From Pseudomonadota bacterium (GTDB taxonomy: Bacteria; Pseudomonadota; Gammaproteobacteria; Burkholderiales; JAJZQI01): a stretch of DNA of 36,597 bases. The notes beneath the pieces were generated by a model. The model was not told where the DNA came from, did not search any database, and saw only the letters and a program-made list of their open reading frames with translations. Position 1 is the stretch's first letter. The number at the start of each line of letters is the position of its first letter. Position numbers and translations under genes: made by a program. Location: positions 1 to 36,597 of the forward strand of contig JAJZTZ010000010.1 in assembly GCA_021847305.1 (NCBI GenBank), given 5' to 3'. Below, in pieces: positions 25,780 to 34,700 of this stretch.

Positions 25780-26203
25780 ACTCGGCCATAACTCGTTTTG
25801 TGATCCAGTGGTTAGGCTCATAGTCATAGTAATACTCTCCACTCAAATCTACTTGTATTTGCTGGTCTTCTGGTTTTTTTACAACGACAGCTAACAAATA
25901 TATTTCTTCTTGTTGCCCATCATACGCATATAAAACCCTGTATTTGCTTAATCCTTTGAAAAAAGGCCTTAGTCTATATACATTAAATCCACGTCGTTGA
26001 AAAAGCACCACTCCACGGACTGAAAAATGCGGACTGTAGTGTTCCGTTTTCAATTTTGTCAGAGACCACTGGGCGTCTTCATTGGCTACCAATTCACTCA
26101 AGAATGCCTCAATAAGGTGTTCGTCGCCCCTCCGATATTCCCTTTTTGAGGTAATACCTGCCAGGTCCTTATAAAAGTAGTCGCCCGGATAAAGATCAAT
26201 CAT
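25748..26203 (-). CDS. RelE/HigB-like toxin
   Basis: RRGFNVYRLRPFFKGLSKYRVLYAYDGQQEEIYLLAVVVKKPED; overlaps antitoxin. Confidence 0.65.
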   Translation of the reverse strand: MIDLYPGDYFYKDLAGITSKREYRRGDEHLIEAFLSELVANEDAQWSLTKLKTEHYSPHFSVRGVVLFQRRGFNVYRLRPFFKGLSKYRVLYAYDGQQEEIYLLAVVVKKPEDQQIQVDLSGEYYYDYEPNHWITKRVMAEYEQLGLPKIN

Positions 26204-26322
26204 TATATCATCTAGTATATATTTTAAACATTTAAAATTCTACCCGCTAGTGTCGGCCGATGCGAGATCGAAAATGTCCCTATTTCCATTGTTTTCTGAG
26301 TGGTAATGTAATGAAATTTATG

Positions 26323-27351
26323 CTAACCGAGTTTCTTTGCCAGATCCTCGACCCTGAAATGTGTATACCGTTTCAACATTTGAAGCGTCTTGTGTCCACT
26401 GACGGTGGCAAGCTCAAGTAACGAGAAGTCGCCCCGCTCGGCTAGGCGTGACAGCGCCTCATGCCGGAGATCATGAAAAGTGTAGTCCTTGATTCCGGCT
26501 CGACTGCAGGCGTAGCTAAAGGCATGGTATAGAGTCATGCGCTGAACGGGGAGGACGGCTCCTGACAGGCTGGACGGTAATGCATTCAAGACGGCGATAG
26601 CCATGCTAGATAGAGGAACGGCTCGCGGTTCCTCGTTTTTGATCTTCTCCGAGTCTGTCAGCATGGCGAGCTGCCTCTTCTTGTCGATTTGCCGCCATGT
26701 CAAAGAGAGTAGCTCCCCTTGACGCATGGCTGTTTCGACGGCCAGCTGTACCGCAGGCCACAGCCATGGATTGCGTGAAGCTCTGCACTCTTTCTCGAGT
26801 GTCTTCCATTCTTCCGCAGAAAGCCGGCGATCACGGCCTTTGCCATCAGAGGGTTTGCGGATTTTTTTGATCGGGTTGCCGCGCGGGAGCACAATTCCCT
26901 TTTCGTTCTGAGCAAAGCCCAGCACCTTTGAGAGCATGTACAGCTCTTTTCGAACCGTTGATTCTCCGACGGCCGGGCGGTCATCGCTGCCTTTGAGTCG
27001 TTTGTCGCGATAGCTGGCGATCAGTTTTTGATCCAGAGCGGAAAGGCTGTAGTCGCCGAGTGCCTCATCCAGCCTGGCGAGCTGGTACCGCCAAGCTTCC
27101 TTTTCGTCAGTGCGTATACGGTAGTGCTGTGGGGCAAACTCGGCTTTGAAATCCGCGATTAAATCCCGCAAGGTAGTTCGCTCTGAGTCGCTGGTGCTGG
27201 TGAAGGTGCCGGCATCCATTTCCCGCTCTGTGGCGCGAGCCCATTTTTCGGCGTCCTCTCGATACATGAATGTCTTCGTTTGGCAAGGGAATCCCTTTCT
27301 GCGGATTTGGACATGCCACTGGTAATCGCCTTTTTTTCGGATGGTAGCCAT
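26323..27351 (-). CDS. int: tyrosine recombinase/integrase
   Basis: MATIRKKGDYQWHVQIRRKGFPCQTKTF; catalytic-region motifs ETAMRQGELLSLTW, FHDLRHEALSRLAERG, SGHKTLQMLKRYTH; adjacent to attR. Confidence 0.95.
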   Translation of the reverse strand: MATIRKKGDYQWHVQIRRKGFPCQTKTFMYREDAEKWARATEREMDAGTFTSTSDSERTTLRDLIADFKAEFAPQHYRIRTDEKEAWRYQLARLDEALGDYSLSALDQKLIASYRDKRLKGSDDRPAVGESTVRKELYMLSKVLGFAQNEKGIVLPRGNPIKKIRKPSDGKGRDRRLSAEEWKTLEKECRASRNPWLWPAVQLAVETAMRQGELLSLTWRQIDKKRQLAMLTDSEKIKNEEPRAVPLSSMAIAVLNALPSSLSGAVLPVQRMTLYHAFSYACSRAGIKDYTFHDLRHEALSRLAERGDFSLLELATVSGHKTLQMLKRYTHFRVEDLAKKLG

Positions 27352-27367
27352 GAAATTCTCCCCGTAG

Positions 27368-27387
27368 TGTGCCAAAATTGTGCCAAT
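27368..27387 (+). repeat. candidate integrase arm-type site, right end
   Basis: TGTGCCAaaatTGTGCCAat; same spacing as the left-end pair at 14651-14670. Confidence 0.6.
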
Positions 27388-27434
27388 AAATAATAAAAAC
27401 GTCTACAGCTGGCTCCAATAAAGGCTTCATTGCT

Positions 27435-27499
27435 CGCCTGGAAAGCGTGTTTAGGGTAATACCCTAACGCGGGTTCGAATCCCGCCCTCTCCGCCAAAT
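27435..27499 (+). repeat. attR: 65-bp copy of the tRNA-Ser 3' part
   Basis: Identical to 14520-14584. Confidence 0.95.
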
Positions 27500-27501
27500 A
27501 C

Positions 27502-27530
27502 AAAAACCGGCCCGCGTGGCCGGTTTTTTT
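27502..27530. terminator. bidirectional-looking terminator downstream of attR (probable native tRNA-Ser terminator)
   Basis: AAAAA-CCGGCC-CGCGT-GGCCGG-TTTTTTT. Confidence 0.8.
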
Positions 27531-27682
27531 ATTTGTGGTGCAGGGCATCGGATGAGAACCCTGTTCGACTAGGCGAGCCTGTCTCGCCTGGACGCGCGTG
27601 AGCGCGGTCCCGAGGCCTTGCCGAGGGATGGCTGGACTGCCAAAGCAGTCCCAGACACAATCCCGCCCTCTCCGCCAGATAC

Positions 27683-27712
27683 AAAAAACCGGCCCTTGTG
27701 GCCGGTTTTTTT
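27683..27712. terminator. second copy of terminator, 3' of the sensor kinase gene
   Basis: AAAAAA-CCGGCC-CTTGT-GGCCGG-TTTTTTT. Confidence 0.8.
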
Positions 27713-27733
27713 ATTTGTGGTGCAGGGGCGCCG

Positions 27734-29119
27734 CTACGAGCGAATTGGCAGACTGACGGTAAATGTGGTGAGGCCGTGGGAGGAACAGGCAGAGATGTGG
27801 CCTTTATGTGCACGGATGATGCTTTCCGTGATCGCCAGGCCCAGACCGGCGCCATCTGGAGAGGCGCTGCGTGAGGGATCGAGCCGGTAGAAACGGTCAA
27901 ATATCCTGTCCAGCTGCTCAGGTGGAATGCCTGGTCCGGGATTCTGGATCGAGATTTTCAGCTGGTCGGTTTGCTGCGTAAGTGTCACCTTAATCTCGCC
28001 TCCGAATGGGGTATGCGTGATGGCATTGGACAGCAGATTGGCCAGTGCTCTTTGCAGCATAATGCGGTCGCCGAGAACCCGGCCTGTGCCATTCACGGTG
28101 ATGCTGACTCCCTGTTCTTCGATTACAGGGGAAAAATATTCAAGCAGATGTTCAACTTCAACGTTGAGATCGACGTCGTCCTGGGCGGCAGTCATCAGCC
28201 CGTTGTCTGCCTTGGCCAGGAACAGCATGTCGGAGATCATGCGGGCGAGGCGGTCGAATTCTTCCAGGTTGGAGGCGAGGGTGTCCCGGTATTCCTCGTT
28301 GCTGCGGCTTTTCGACAGAGCAACCTGGGATTGGATGATCAGGTTGTTGATCGGGGTGCGCAATTCGTGAGCGATATCGGCTGAAAAGTCGGTCAGACGC
28401 TGGAAGGCATTTTCCAGGCGCGCCAGCATGTCATTGAAGGCGATGGCGAGGGTGCGCAATTCCTGCGGCACACTTTCTACTGCCAGACGTTCGGCCAGCT
28501 GGCTGGCAGAAATTTTTCCGGTGACTGCCGCCATGTGGCGAATGGGCAGTAGGCCGCGGTAGGCAATGAACCAGCCGAGGGCCGCCGCCGCACTCATGCC
28601 GAACAGCAGGGCGAGCAACAGCATGTGGTGGAAATGGACGAGGAAACGACGGTGTTCTTCGGTCTGCACCGCAATGCGGATGGTGTAGCGCGGGGCGCCG
28701 GACTCGGCAGACGCGACTTGAGCGGCGATACCGCGAAATATGTTGCCGTTACGCTGCCAGGTGAGCATAGCGGGGAATTGTGGCTGGCTGCCGGCTGGCA
28801 GGGTTGTGTGCTGCGCCGGGAAGCTGAAATGTCGACTGGCAAACAGGGGCTCTCCCGAAGGCGTGTTTATCGCGACGAACAGGTAAGGGTGCCCGACCAG
28901 GGCAGACTGCAACAGCTGGGGGAGGGCCTGCCTGTCGGCGGGGGTCCTGATATGCTGGACGAGGTTGCCGGTCAGTTGCCATTTGCCATAAATCTCGGTC
29001 CAGTCCATTTCGGCCAGATGGGACTCTACCGAGCGGCTGAGGAAATAACCGATGGTGGCCAGAACCAGCAGGGTGGCCAGGGCAAAGAGTGAGGCGAGTC
29101 TGAAGGTGATCGAGCGCAT
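27734..29119 (-). CDS. heavy-metal sensor histidine kinase, CusS/CopS-like
   Basis: HAMP, DFSADIAHELRTPINNLI, N box and GAGLGLAITESIIRAHKG; paired with regulator and copper genes. Confidence 0.9.
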   Translation of the reverse strand: MRSITFRLASLFALATLLVLATIGYFLSRSVESHLAEMDWTEIYGKWQLTGNLVQHIRTPADRQALPQLLQSALVGHPYLFVAINTPSGEPLFASRHFSFPAQHTTLPAGSQPQFPAMLTWQRNGNIFRGIAAQVASAESGAPRYTIRIAVQTEEHRRFLVHFHHMLLLALLFGMSAAAALGWFIAYRGLLPIRHMAAVTGKISASQLAERLAVESVPQELRTLAIAFNDMLARLENAFQRLTDFSADIAHELRTPINNLIIQSQVALSKSRSNEEYRDTLASNLEEFDRLARMISDMLFLAKADNGLMTAAQDDVDLNVEVEHLLEYFSPVIEEQGVSITVNGTGRVLGDRIMLQRALANLLSNAITHTPFGGEIKVTLTQQTDQLKISIQNPGPGIPPEQLDRIFDRFYRLDPSRSASPDGAGLGLAITESIIRAHKGHISACSSHGLTTFTVSLPIRS

Positions 29120-29121
29120 TC

Positions 29122-29799
29122 TCAGTCGTCTCGCAGTTCCATGACGTAACCCATGCCGCGAACGGTATGGATCAGCTTGGGCTCGAACGGGTCGTCGATT
29201 TTTGCGCGCAGGCGGCGCACCGCTACTTCAACAACATTGGTGTCGCTATCGAAGTTCATGTCCCACACTTGCGAGGCAATCAAGGTGCGTGACAGGACTT
29301 CTCCCCGGCGCCGCAGGAACAGGGTCAGCAGTACAAATTCCTTGGCTGTCAGGTCGATACGCTGGCCCTGGCGGGTAGCGCGGCGGCGAATCAGGTCGAC
29401 TTCAAGGTCGGCCAGGCCGAGGACTTCCGGTTCGGTCTGCTTGCCGCGCCGCAACAGGGTGCGGACGCGCGCCAGCAGCTCGGAAAAGGCGAACGGTTTG
29501 ACCAGATAGTCGTCTGCCCCGAGTTCGAGACCTTTTACCCGGTCATCCACCTGGTCACGTGCTGTCAGGAAGAGTACCGGCATGTCCTTGCCGGCCGTGC
29601 GCAGCGTGCGCAGGACGGACCAGCCATCAAGGCCCGGCAGCATGACATCAAGAATGATCAGATCGTAGTTTTCCGTCAGTGCCAGATGCTGCCCGTCGAT
29701 GCCATTCGCCGCCAGGTCAGTGACAAATCCCGCCTCACTGAGCCCTTGCTTGAGGTAGGTGCCGGTCTTGGTTTCGTCTTCTACAATCAGAATTTTCAT
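29122..29799 (-). CDS. OmpR-family response regulator, CusR/CopR-like
   Basis: [31 protein letters not shown]-terminal winged helix [38 protein letters not shown]. Confidence 0.92.
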   Translation of the reverse strand: MKILIVEDETKTGTYLKQGLSEAGFVTDLAANGIDGQHLALTENYDLIILDVMLPGLDGWSVLRTLRTAGKDMPVLFLTARDQVDDRVKGLELGADDYLVKPFAFSELLARVRTLLRRGKQTEPEVLGLADLEVDLIRRRATRQGQRIDLTAKEFVLLTLFLRRRGEVLSRTLIASQVWDMNFDSDTNVVEVAVRRLRAKIDDPFEPKLIHTVRGMGYVMELRDD

Positions 29800-29838
29800 G
29801 TTCTTATTATCGCTTGTCTCTAACGGCATATGGGAAAG

Positions 29839-29854
29839 ATTACGGTTTTGTAAT
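29839..29854. promoter_or_regulatory. candidate CopR/CusR-type box
   Basis: ATTAC-GGTTTT-GTAAT in the divergent region between regulator and DUF411 gene. Confidence 0.45.
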
Positions 29855-29920
29855 TTTTTTGTCAGTCTTGTGACCGAACGCTCGGGTAATGATGTACACA
29901 ATCCGCTGCAAGGAGTTGTG

Positions 29921-30361
29921 ATGAATAAATCGAGCGTTGTATTGAGCGTGTTTCTGTTACTGAGCGCCAATGGAGTGCGGGCAGAGTCAGCGGCTGAGAT
30001 TGTCGAAGTGTATAAGAGTCCCTATTGCGGGTGCTGCACGAAGTGGATTGCCCATTTGCAGCAGGCCGGATTTACCGTCAGGGCGCACGATGTAGCCGAT
30101 GTGGCGCAGGAACGGCAGAAGTTGGGCATGCCAGGCCGTTTCGCCGCCTGCCACAGCGCCAGGGTCGGCAACTATGCGATTGAGGGCCATGTGCCGGCCG
30201 CCGATATCCGGCGTTTGCTGCAAGAACAGCCGCAGGCAACCGGCCTCGCCGTACCGTCCATGCCTCCCGGTTCGCCGGGCATGGAAGGCGCTTATGCTGT
30301 GCCTTATGAAACGTTACTGGTGCAGGGCGACGGCAGCTATCGCATCTTTGCCAGACATTGA
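29921..30361 (+). CDS. DUF411 protein (copper-associated)
   Basis: Signal peptide; [30 protein letters not shown]. Confidence 0.9.
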   Translation: MNKSSVVLSVFLLLSANGVRAESAAEIVEVYKSPYCGCCTKWIAHLQQAGFTVRAHDVADVAQERQKLGMPGRFAACHSARVGNYAIEGHVPAADIRRLLQEQPQATGLAVPSMPPGSPGMEGAYAVPYETLLVQGDGSYRIFARH

Positions 30362-30409
30362 AACGGACGTTGTTTGGCGTTCATCATTACCTGATGTAAG
30401 GAGTAAACC

Positions 30410-30727
30410 ATGAAAAAAACGAGTCTGATTCTGACCGCGCTGACCGTTATGTGCGGATTTGCTTTGCCTGTTTTGGCGCAGACAGGAATGGCCAATATGC
30501 AGGGGATGGGGCAAATGGATATGCGCCAGGGCATGCAAAACGCCCCCGCCAGTGCTACGCAAGCACTGCCGCAGGGTGGAAACATGAAGGGTGCGGGCAT
30601 GCAAATGAACGGCAGCGGCCAGATGAGCATGGGGCAAGGCGGGCAAATGAATCCTGCAGCCATGAATAACAGTGCCATGCCATCCGGCATGCAGATGAAC
30701 GGTGCCATGCAACAGCTATCCAGATAA
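30410..30727 (+). CDS. secreted Met-rich small protein
   Basis: Signal peptide MKKTSLILTALTVMCGFALPVLA; mature region about 17 Met in ~82 residues. Confidence 0.75.
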   Translation: MKKTSLILTALTVMCGFALPVLAQTGMANMQGMGQMDMRQGMQNAPASATQALPQGGNMKGAGMQMNGSGQMSMGQGGQMNPAAMNNSAMPSGMQMNGAMQQLSR

Positions 30728-30740
30728 GGCTGGTCAGGGC

Positions 30741-31103
30741 ATGGAGCACCCCGTACGTTCCGCCTTGAGCCGGGCATTTGTGCTGGCGCGCCGGTTTCGA
30801 CTGGCTCAACCCTTGCCGGCAGCGTTAAGGCAACGGCTGGCTGAAATGCCGGGGGTGCAGGAACTGGAGACAGTAAAAACGGGCCGCTATCTGATAGTCC
30901 GCTATGATGTTTTGTGCCTTACCTACGGCCTGCTGCAGCAGGCGCTGCTGGAGGGGGGCGCAAGCCTGCACAACGGGTTGGGGCAACGGCTGCGGGCGGC
31001 CTGGTATGGCTATGTGGATGACAATGCCCGCCACAATGCCGGAGCGCGCGGTGGAGCGTGCTGCAGCCAGCCGGACAAGGTTTATCTGAGCAGACATAAA
31101 TAA
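30741..31103 (+). CDS. HMA-like (heavy-metal-associated fold) small protein lacking CxxC
   Basis: PGVQELETVKTGRYLIVRYDVLCLTYGLLQQALLEGGASL; C-terminal ACCSQPDK. Confidence 0.5.
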   Translation: MEHPVRSALSRAFVLARRFRLAQPLPAALRQRLAEMPGVQELETVKTGRYLIVRYDVLCLTYGLLQQALLEGGASLHNGLGQRLRAAWYGYVDDNARHNAGARGGACCSQPDKVYLSRHK

Positions 31104-31141
31104 ACAGCAGCGAACAGAAACAGAAGGAGTTTACGCGCATT

Positions 31142-33169
31142 ATGAGAGACGATATTGCACTGCAGTTGCCCGCCAATTTGTCTCGGCGACGTTTTGTACA
31201 GGGTCTGGCCGTGGGCGGTGCCTTGTTGGGCTTGGGGGGGCGTTCGGCCTGGGCGTTCAATTCCGGCAGCCAGCCGCAGGAACTGCGCGGAACCGAATTC
31301 CATCTGGAAATCAGCGAAATTCCGGTCAATTTTACCGGTCAGCCGCGCATGGCGACGGCGATCAATGGCCAGATTCCCGGGCCAACCTTGCGCTGGCGCG
31401 AGGGCGATACGGTGACCATTCACGTGACCAACCGCATGAATCACACCACGTCGATCCACTGGCACGGCATTATCCTGCCCAACGCCATGGATGGCGTGCC
31501 CGGCCTGACCTTCAACGGCATTGCGCCGGGAGAGACATTCACCTACCGTTTTCCGGTGCAGCAGAGCGGCACGTACTGGTATCACAGTCATTCGGGTTTT
31601 CAGGAACAGACCGGTTTGTATGCACCGCTGGTGATCGAGCCACGTGCTGCGGCGCCGTATTCTGCTGATCGCGATTATGTGGTGATGCTCACCGACTGGA
31701 CCGACGAAGACCCGAACCGTGTGTTTGCCAATCTGAAAAAGGGTGACAGTTACTACAACTACGTCAAGCCGACGCTGGCCGATTTTCTCAATGAAGCGCG
31801 ACAGAAAGGCTGGTCTGCTGCCTGGCAGGAGCGCGCCATGTGGGACGCCATGCGCATGAGTCCACGCGATCTGGTCGACGTAAGCGGGGCAACCTATACC
31901 TATCTGCTCAATGGTACGACGCCGGCGGGCAACTGGACCGGCTTGTTCCGCAAGGGAGAGCGTATCCGCCTGCGCTTTATCAACGGTTCATCCATGAGCT
32001 ATTTCGATGTGCGCATACCGGGTTTGTCGATGACGGTCGTGGCAGCCGACGGCCAGAATGTCCACCCCGTGACCGTGGACGAATTCCGCATGGCGGTGGC
32101 GGAAACCTATGACGTCATTGTGCAGCCGCAGGATGACAGTCCTTATACGATTTTTGCCCAGTCGATGGATCGGTCCGGCTATGCGCGCGGCACCCTGGCG
32201 CCGCAGATGGGGCTGGCCGCCGAAGTGCCGCCAATGGACCCGGTGCCGACACTGACCATGGCCGACATGGGGATGGGTATGCACGACATGGGCGCCATGA
32301 ATGAGATGCCGGGCATGTCGATGCCGGCTTCTGCCGCTGCCGCCAGCAGCACCATGGCGACGGGGGCCGCTCCGGCTAAGGACGACGCCATGGCCATGGG
32401 GGACAATATGGCAGGCATGGATATGTCCGGCATGGCAGCGAGTCCTCAGGCTTCTGCAGCGCCGGAACACAGCCACATGGCGCATGAACATACCGGGCAT
32501 GCCGGTCACACGGCTGCGCCTGCCAATCCGCATGCCGGACACAACATGGATGGCCTGGCCGGGATGGATATGAGTAGCGACAGCATGGCAAATGGCTCCG
32601 ACATGCAGGGTATGAATATGGCCAGCCAGCGTAAGCCGGATACCATGGAAGTGACACACCATCCGGTTACGGAAAACGGCCCCGGCGTGGATATGCAGGC
32701 CAGCGTTGTTTCCACTCGGCTGGATGATCCCGGGGTGGGGTTGCGCCACAATGGCCGGCGTGTCCTGACCTATGCCGATTTGCATAGCCTGGATGGCTCG
32801 CAGGATCTGCGCGAGCCGAGCCGCACCATCGAACTGCATCTGACCGGCAATATGCGGCGCTACATGTGGTCCTTCGATGGGGTGGAATATGCCGACGCAC
32901 AGCCGATCAGGCTGCAGTATGGCGAACGAGTGCGTTTTGTGCTGATCAACGACACGATGATGGAACATCCGATTCACCTGCATGGCATGTGGAGCGAACT
33001 GGAAAACCAGGATGGCGGCTTCCAGGTACGCAAGCACACCATCAGCGTTAAACCCGGGCAGTCGCTGTCGTATCGGGTGCTGGCGGATGCGCGGGGGCGC
33101 TGGGCGTACCACTGCCATCTGTTGTATCACATGATGGGCGGCATGTTCCGCGAGGTGAATGTGGCATGA
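31142..33169 (+). CDS. copA: CopA-type multicopper oxidase
   Basis: Tat signal SRRRFVQGLAVGGALLGLGG; IHWHGI, YWYHSHSGFQ, HPIHLHG, HCHLLYHMMGGM; Met/His-rich insert. Confidence 0.95.
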   Translation: MRDDIALQLPANLSRRRFVQGLAVGGALLGLGGRSAWAFNSGSQPQELRGTEFHLEISEIPVNFTGQPRMATAINGQIPGPTLRWREGDTVTIHVTNRMNHTTSIHWHGIILPNAMDGVPGLTFNGIAPGETFTYRFPVQQSGTYWYHSHSGFQEQTGLYAPLVIEPRAAAPYSADRDYVVMLTDWTDEDPNRVFANLKKGDSYYNYVKPTLADFLNEARQKGWSAAWQERAMWDAMRMSPRDLVDVSGATYTYLLNGTTPAGNWTGLFRKGERIRLRFINGSSMSYFDVRIPGLSMTVVAADGQNVHPVTVDEFRMAVAETYDVIVQPQDDSPYTIFAQSMDRSGYARGTLAPQMGLAAEVPPMDPVPTLTMADMGMGMHDMGAMNEMPGMSMPASAAAASSTMATGAAPAKDDAMAMGDNMAGMDMSGMAASPQASAAPEHSHMAHEHTGHAGHTAAPANPHAGHNMDGLAGMDMSSDSMANGSDMQGMNMASQRKPDTMEVTHHPVTENGPGVDMQASVVSTRLDDPGVGLRHNGRRVLTYADLHSLDGSQDLREPSRTIELHLTGNMRRYMWSFDGVEYADAQPIRLQYGERVRFVLINDTMMEHPIHLHGMWSELENQDGGFQVRKHTISVKPGQSLSYRVLADARGRWAYHCHLLYHMMGGMFREVNVA

Positions 33170-33921
33170 GCGGGAAAAAAATGATGCAGTGGCAAAAATG
33201 GGTGCTGGCCTGTGCGATGGGGGTGGCGTTGCCTGCTTATGCAGCCGATATGGATATGTCGCACGATATGGCACATGACCACGTCAGCCCGAATCTGACC
33301 AAGTTCATGCTGGACCGGCTGGAAGCGCGAAGCTCGGATGCCGGTACGGTGACTTATTGGGAAGCACAGGCATGGGCCGGCAGCGATATCAATAAACTGT
33401 GGCTGAAAACCGAGGGCGACATGCTCAAGGGCTCGACCGAGGAAGCCGATGTGGAGCTCTTGTACAGCCGCGCCGTGCTTCCTTTCTGGGATGCGCAGCT
33501 GGGGGTGCGGCATGACATGGAAGTGGGCGGAAAACCTGCGCGCGACTGGGCGGCTTTCGCATTCAAGGGGTTGGCTCCGTACTTGTTTGATGTGGATGCC
33601 ACTGTGTATGTCGGAGACAGCGGTCATACCGCCGCACGCCTGAAAGGCGAATACAACTTGTTGCTCACCCAGCGTCTGGTGCTCATGCCGGAAGCGGAGG
33701 TCAATCTTTACGGTCAGTCAGATGCCGCCCGCAGGCTGGGGTCTGGTGTTTCTTCGCTGGATATTGGGTTACGCCTGCGCTATGAGATTCGTCGCGAGTT
33801 TGCTCCGTATGTCGGTGTGGTATGGACGCAAAAATTTGGCGGTACAGCCGATTATGCCCGCCAGGCCAGCGAGGCCGTACGCGATACCCAGTTTGTCGTG
33901 GGTGTGCGCGCCTGGTGGTGA
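33166..33921 (+). CDS. copB: CopB outer membrane copper-resistance protein
   Basis: [60 protein letters not shown]. Confidence 0.93.
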   Translation: MSGKKMMQWQKWVLACAMGVALPAYAADMDMSHDMAHDHVSPNLTKFMLDRLEARSSDAGTVTYWEAQAWAGSDINKLWLKTEGDMLKGSTEEADVELLYSRAVLPFWDAQLGVRHDMEVGGKPARDWAAFAFKGLAPYLFDVDATVYVGDSGHTAARLKGEYNLLLTQRLVLMPEAEVNLYGQSDAARRLGSGVSSLDIGLRLRYEIRREFAPYVGVVWTQKFGGTADYARQASEAVRDTQFVVGVRAWW

Positions 33922-33995
33922 TGGCTCTGGAACAACCGGGGACAACGCAGGTCACATGTTATGGAGCCTGCCAATTGCAAGAGGAGAGTTGGGTC

Positions 33996-34388
33996 ATGTA
34001 CGGATTTTCGACTGTGTTGCAGGTGCCGTTTGCCACGGCGGTGGATAAAACGATTGCGGCGCTGAAAAGTGAAGGCTTCGGTGTGCTGACCGATATCGAC
34101 GTGCAAGCCACCATGAAAGCCAAGCTGAACGTCGATGGGCGGCCCTATCGTATCCTGGGGGCATGCAATCCGCCGCTCGCCCACAAAGCCATCGAGGCCG
34201 ACCCGGATATCGGCCTGCTGTTGCCGTGCAATGTGGTGGTGCGCGAAGAAGCCGACGGCAGGGTAACCGTGGCGTTCATGGATCCCGCTGCGGTATTGCA
34301 ACTGACCAATCGGCCAGACATCGCCGAGCTGGCTGCAGAGGTAAAGGCGCGTCTGCAACGCGCAAGCAGCAGCCTGACATCGGCATGA
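33996..34388 (+). CDS. DUF302 protein
   Basis: [44 protein letters not shown]...[16 protein letters not shown]. Confidence 0.88.
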   Translation: MYGFSTVLQVPFATAVDKTIAALKSEGFGVLTDIDVQATMKAKLNVDGRPYRILGACNPPLAHKAIEADPDIGLLLPCNVVVREEADGRVTVAFMDPAAVLQLTNRPDIAELAAEVKARLQRASSSLTSA

Positions 34389-34415
34389 CCGGCGTCAATC
34401 TGAAGGAGGTGCGCT

Positions 34416-34691
34416 ATGTATGGACCCGGACCGTATGATCACAGTTGGATGTTCGGCGGGGGGATGCTGTTTGGCGGACTGGGAATGATCCTGGTTTGGG
34501 CCATTCCCGTTCTGCTGATTCTTGCCCTGGTGAAATACCTGATTTCCAAGCCCCGTCAGGATGGCCACCCGCCCTCAGCGCAGCAGGAAACCGCACTGGA
34601 GATTTTGCAAAAGGCCTACGCCCGCGGTGACATTAGTCGGGAAGAGTATCTGGCCAAACGGGATGATTTACTGGGCAAAACGACTGATTGA
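34416..34691 (+). CDS. SHOCT-domain small membrane protein
   Basis: TM segment then ALEILQKAYARGDISREEYLAKRDDL. Confidence 0.85.
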   Translation: MYGPGPYDHSWMFGGGMLFGGLGMILVWAIPVLLILALVKYLISKPRQDGHPPSAQQETALEILQKAYARGDISREEYLAKRDDLLGKTTD

Positions 34692-34700
34692 GCAGGGCGC

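Larger units (their letters stand above)
14520..27499. mobile_element. integrative mobilizable element inserted in tRNA-Ser(GGA), ~12.9 kb
   Basis: 65-bp direct repeats, tyrosine integrase at the distal end, MOBQ relaxase, candidate oriT, TA pair, conjugation-associated membrane proteins. Confidence 0.93.
27478..27727 (+). repeat. duplicated tRNA-tail plus terminator segment (27478-27545 and 27659-27727)
   Basis: AATCCCGCCCTCTCCGCCARATACAAAAA(A)CCGGCCCNNGTGGCCGGTTTTTTTATTTGTGGTGCAGGG in two copies differing at 3 positions plus one indel. Confidence 0.85.

Noticed and set aside
27159-27548. 129-aa minus-strand ORF LAERAGFEPALGYYPKHAFQAS...
   Set aside because: Antisense of the attR tRNA fragment and terminator, not a gene.
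31988-33274. 428-aa minus-strand ORF opposite copA, very His-rich
   Set aside because: Shadow ORF; Met codons ATG read as CAT (His) on the opposite strand, explaining the His-rich appearance.
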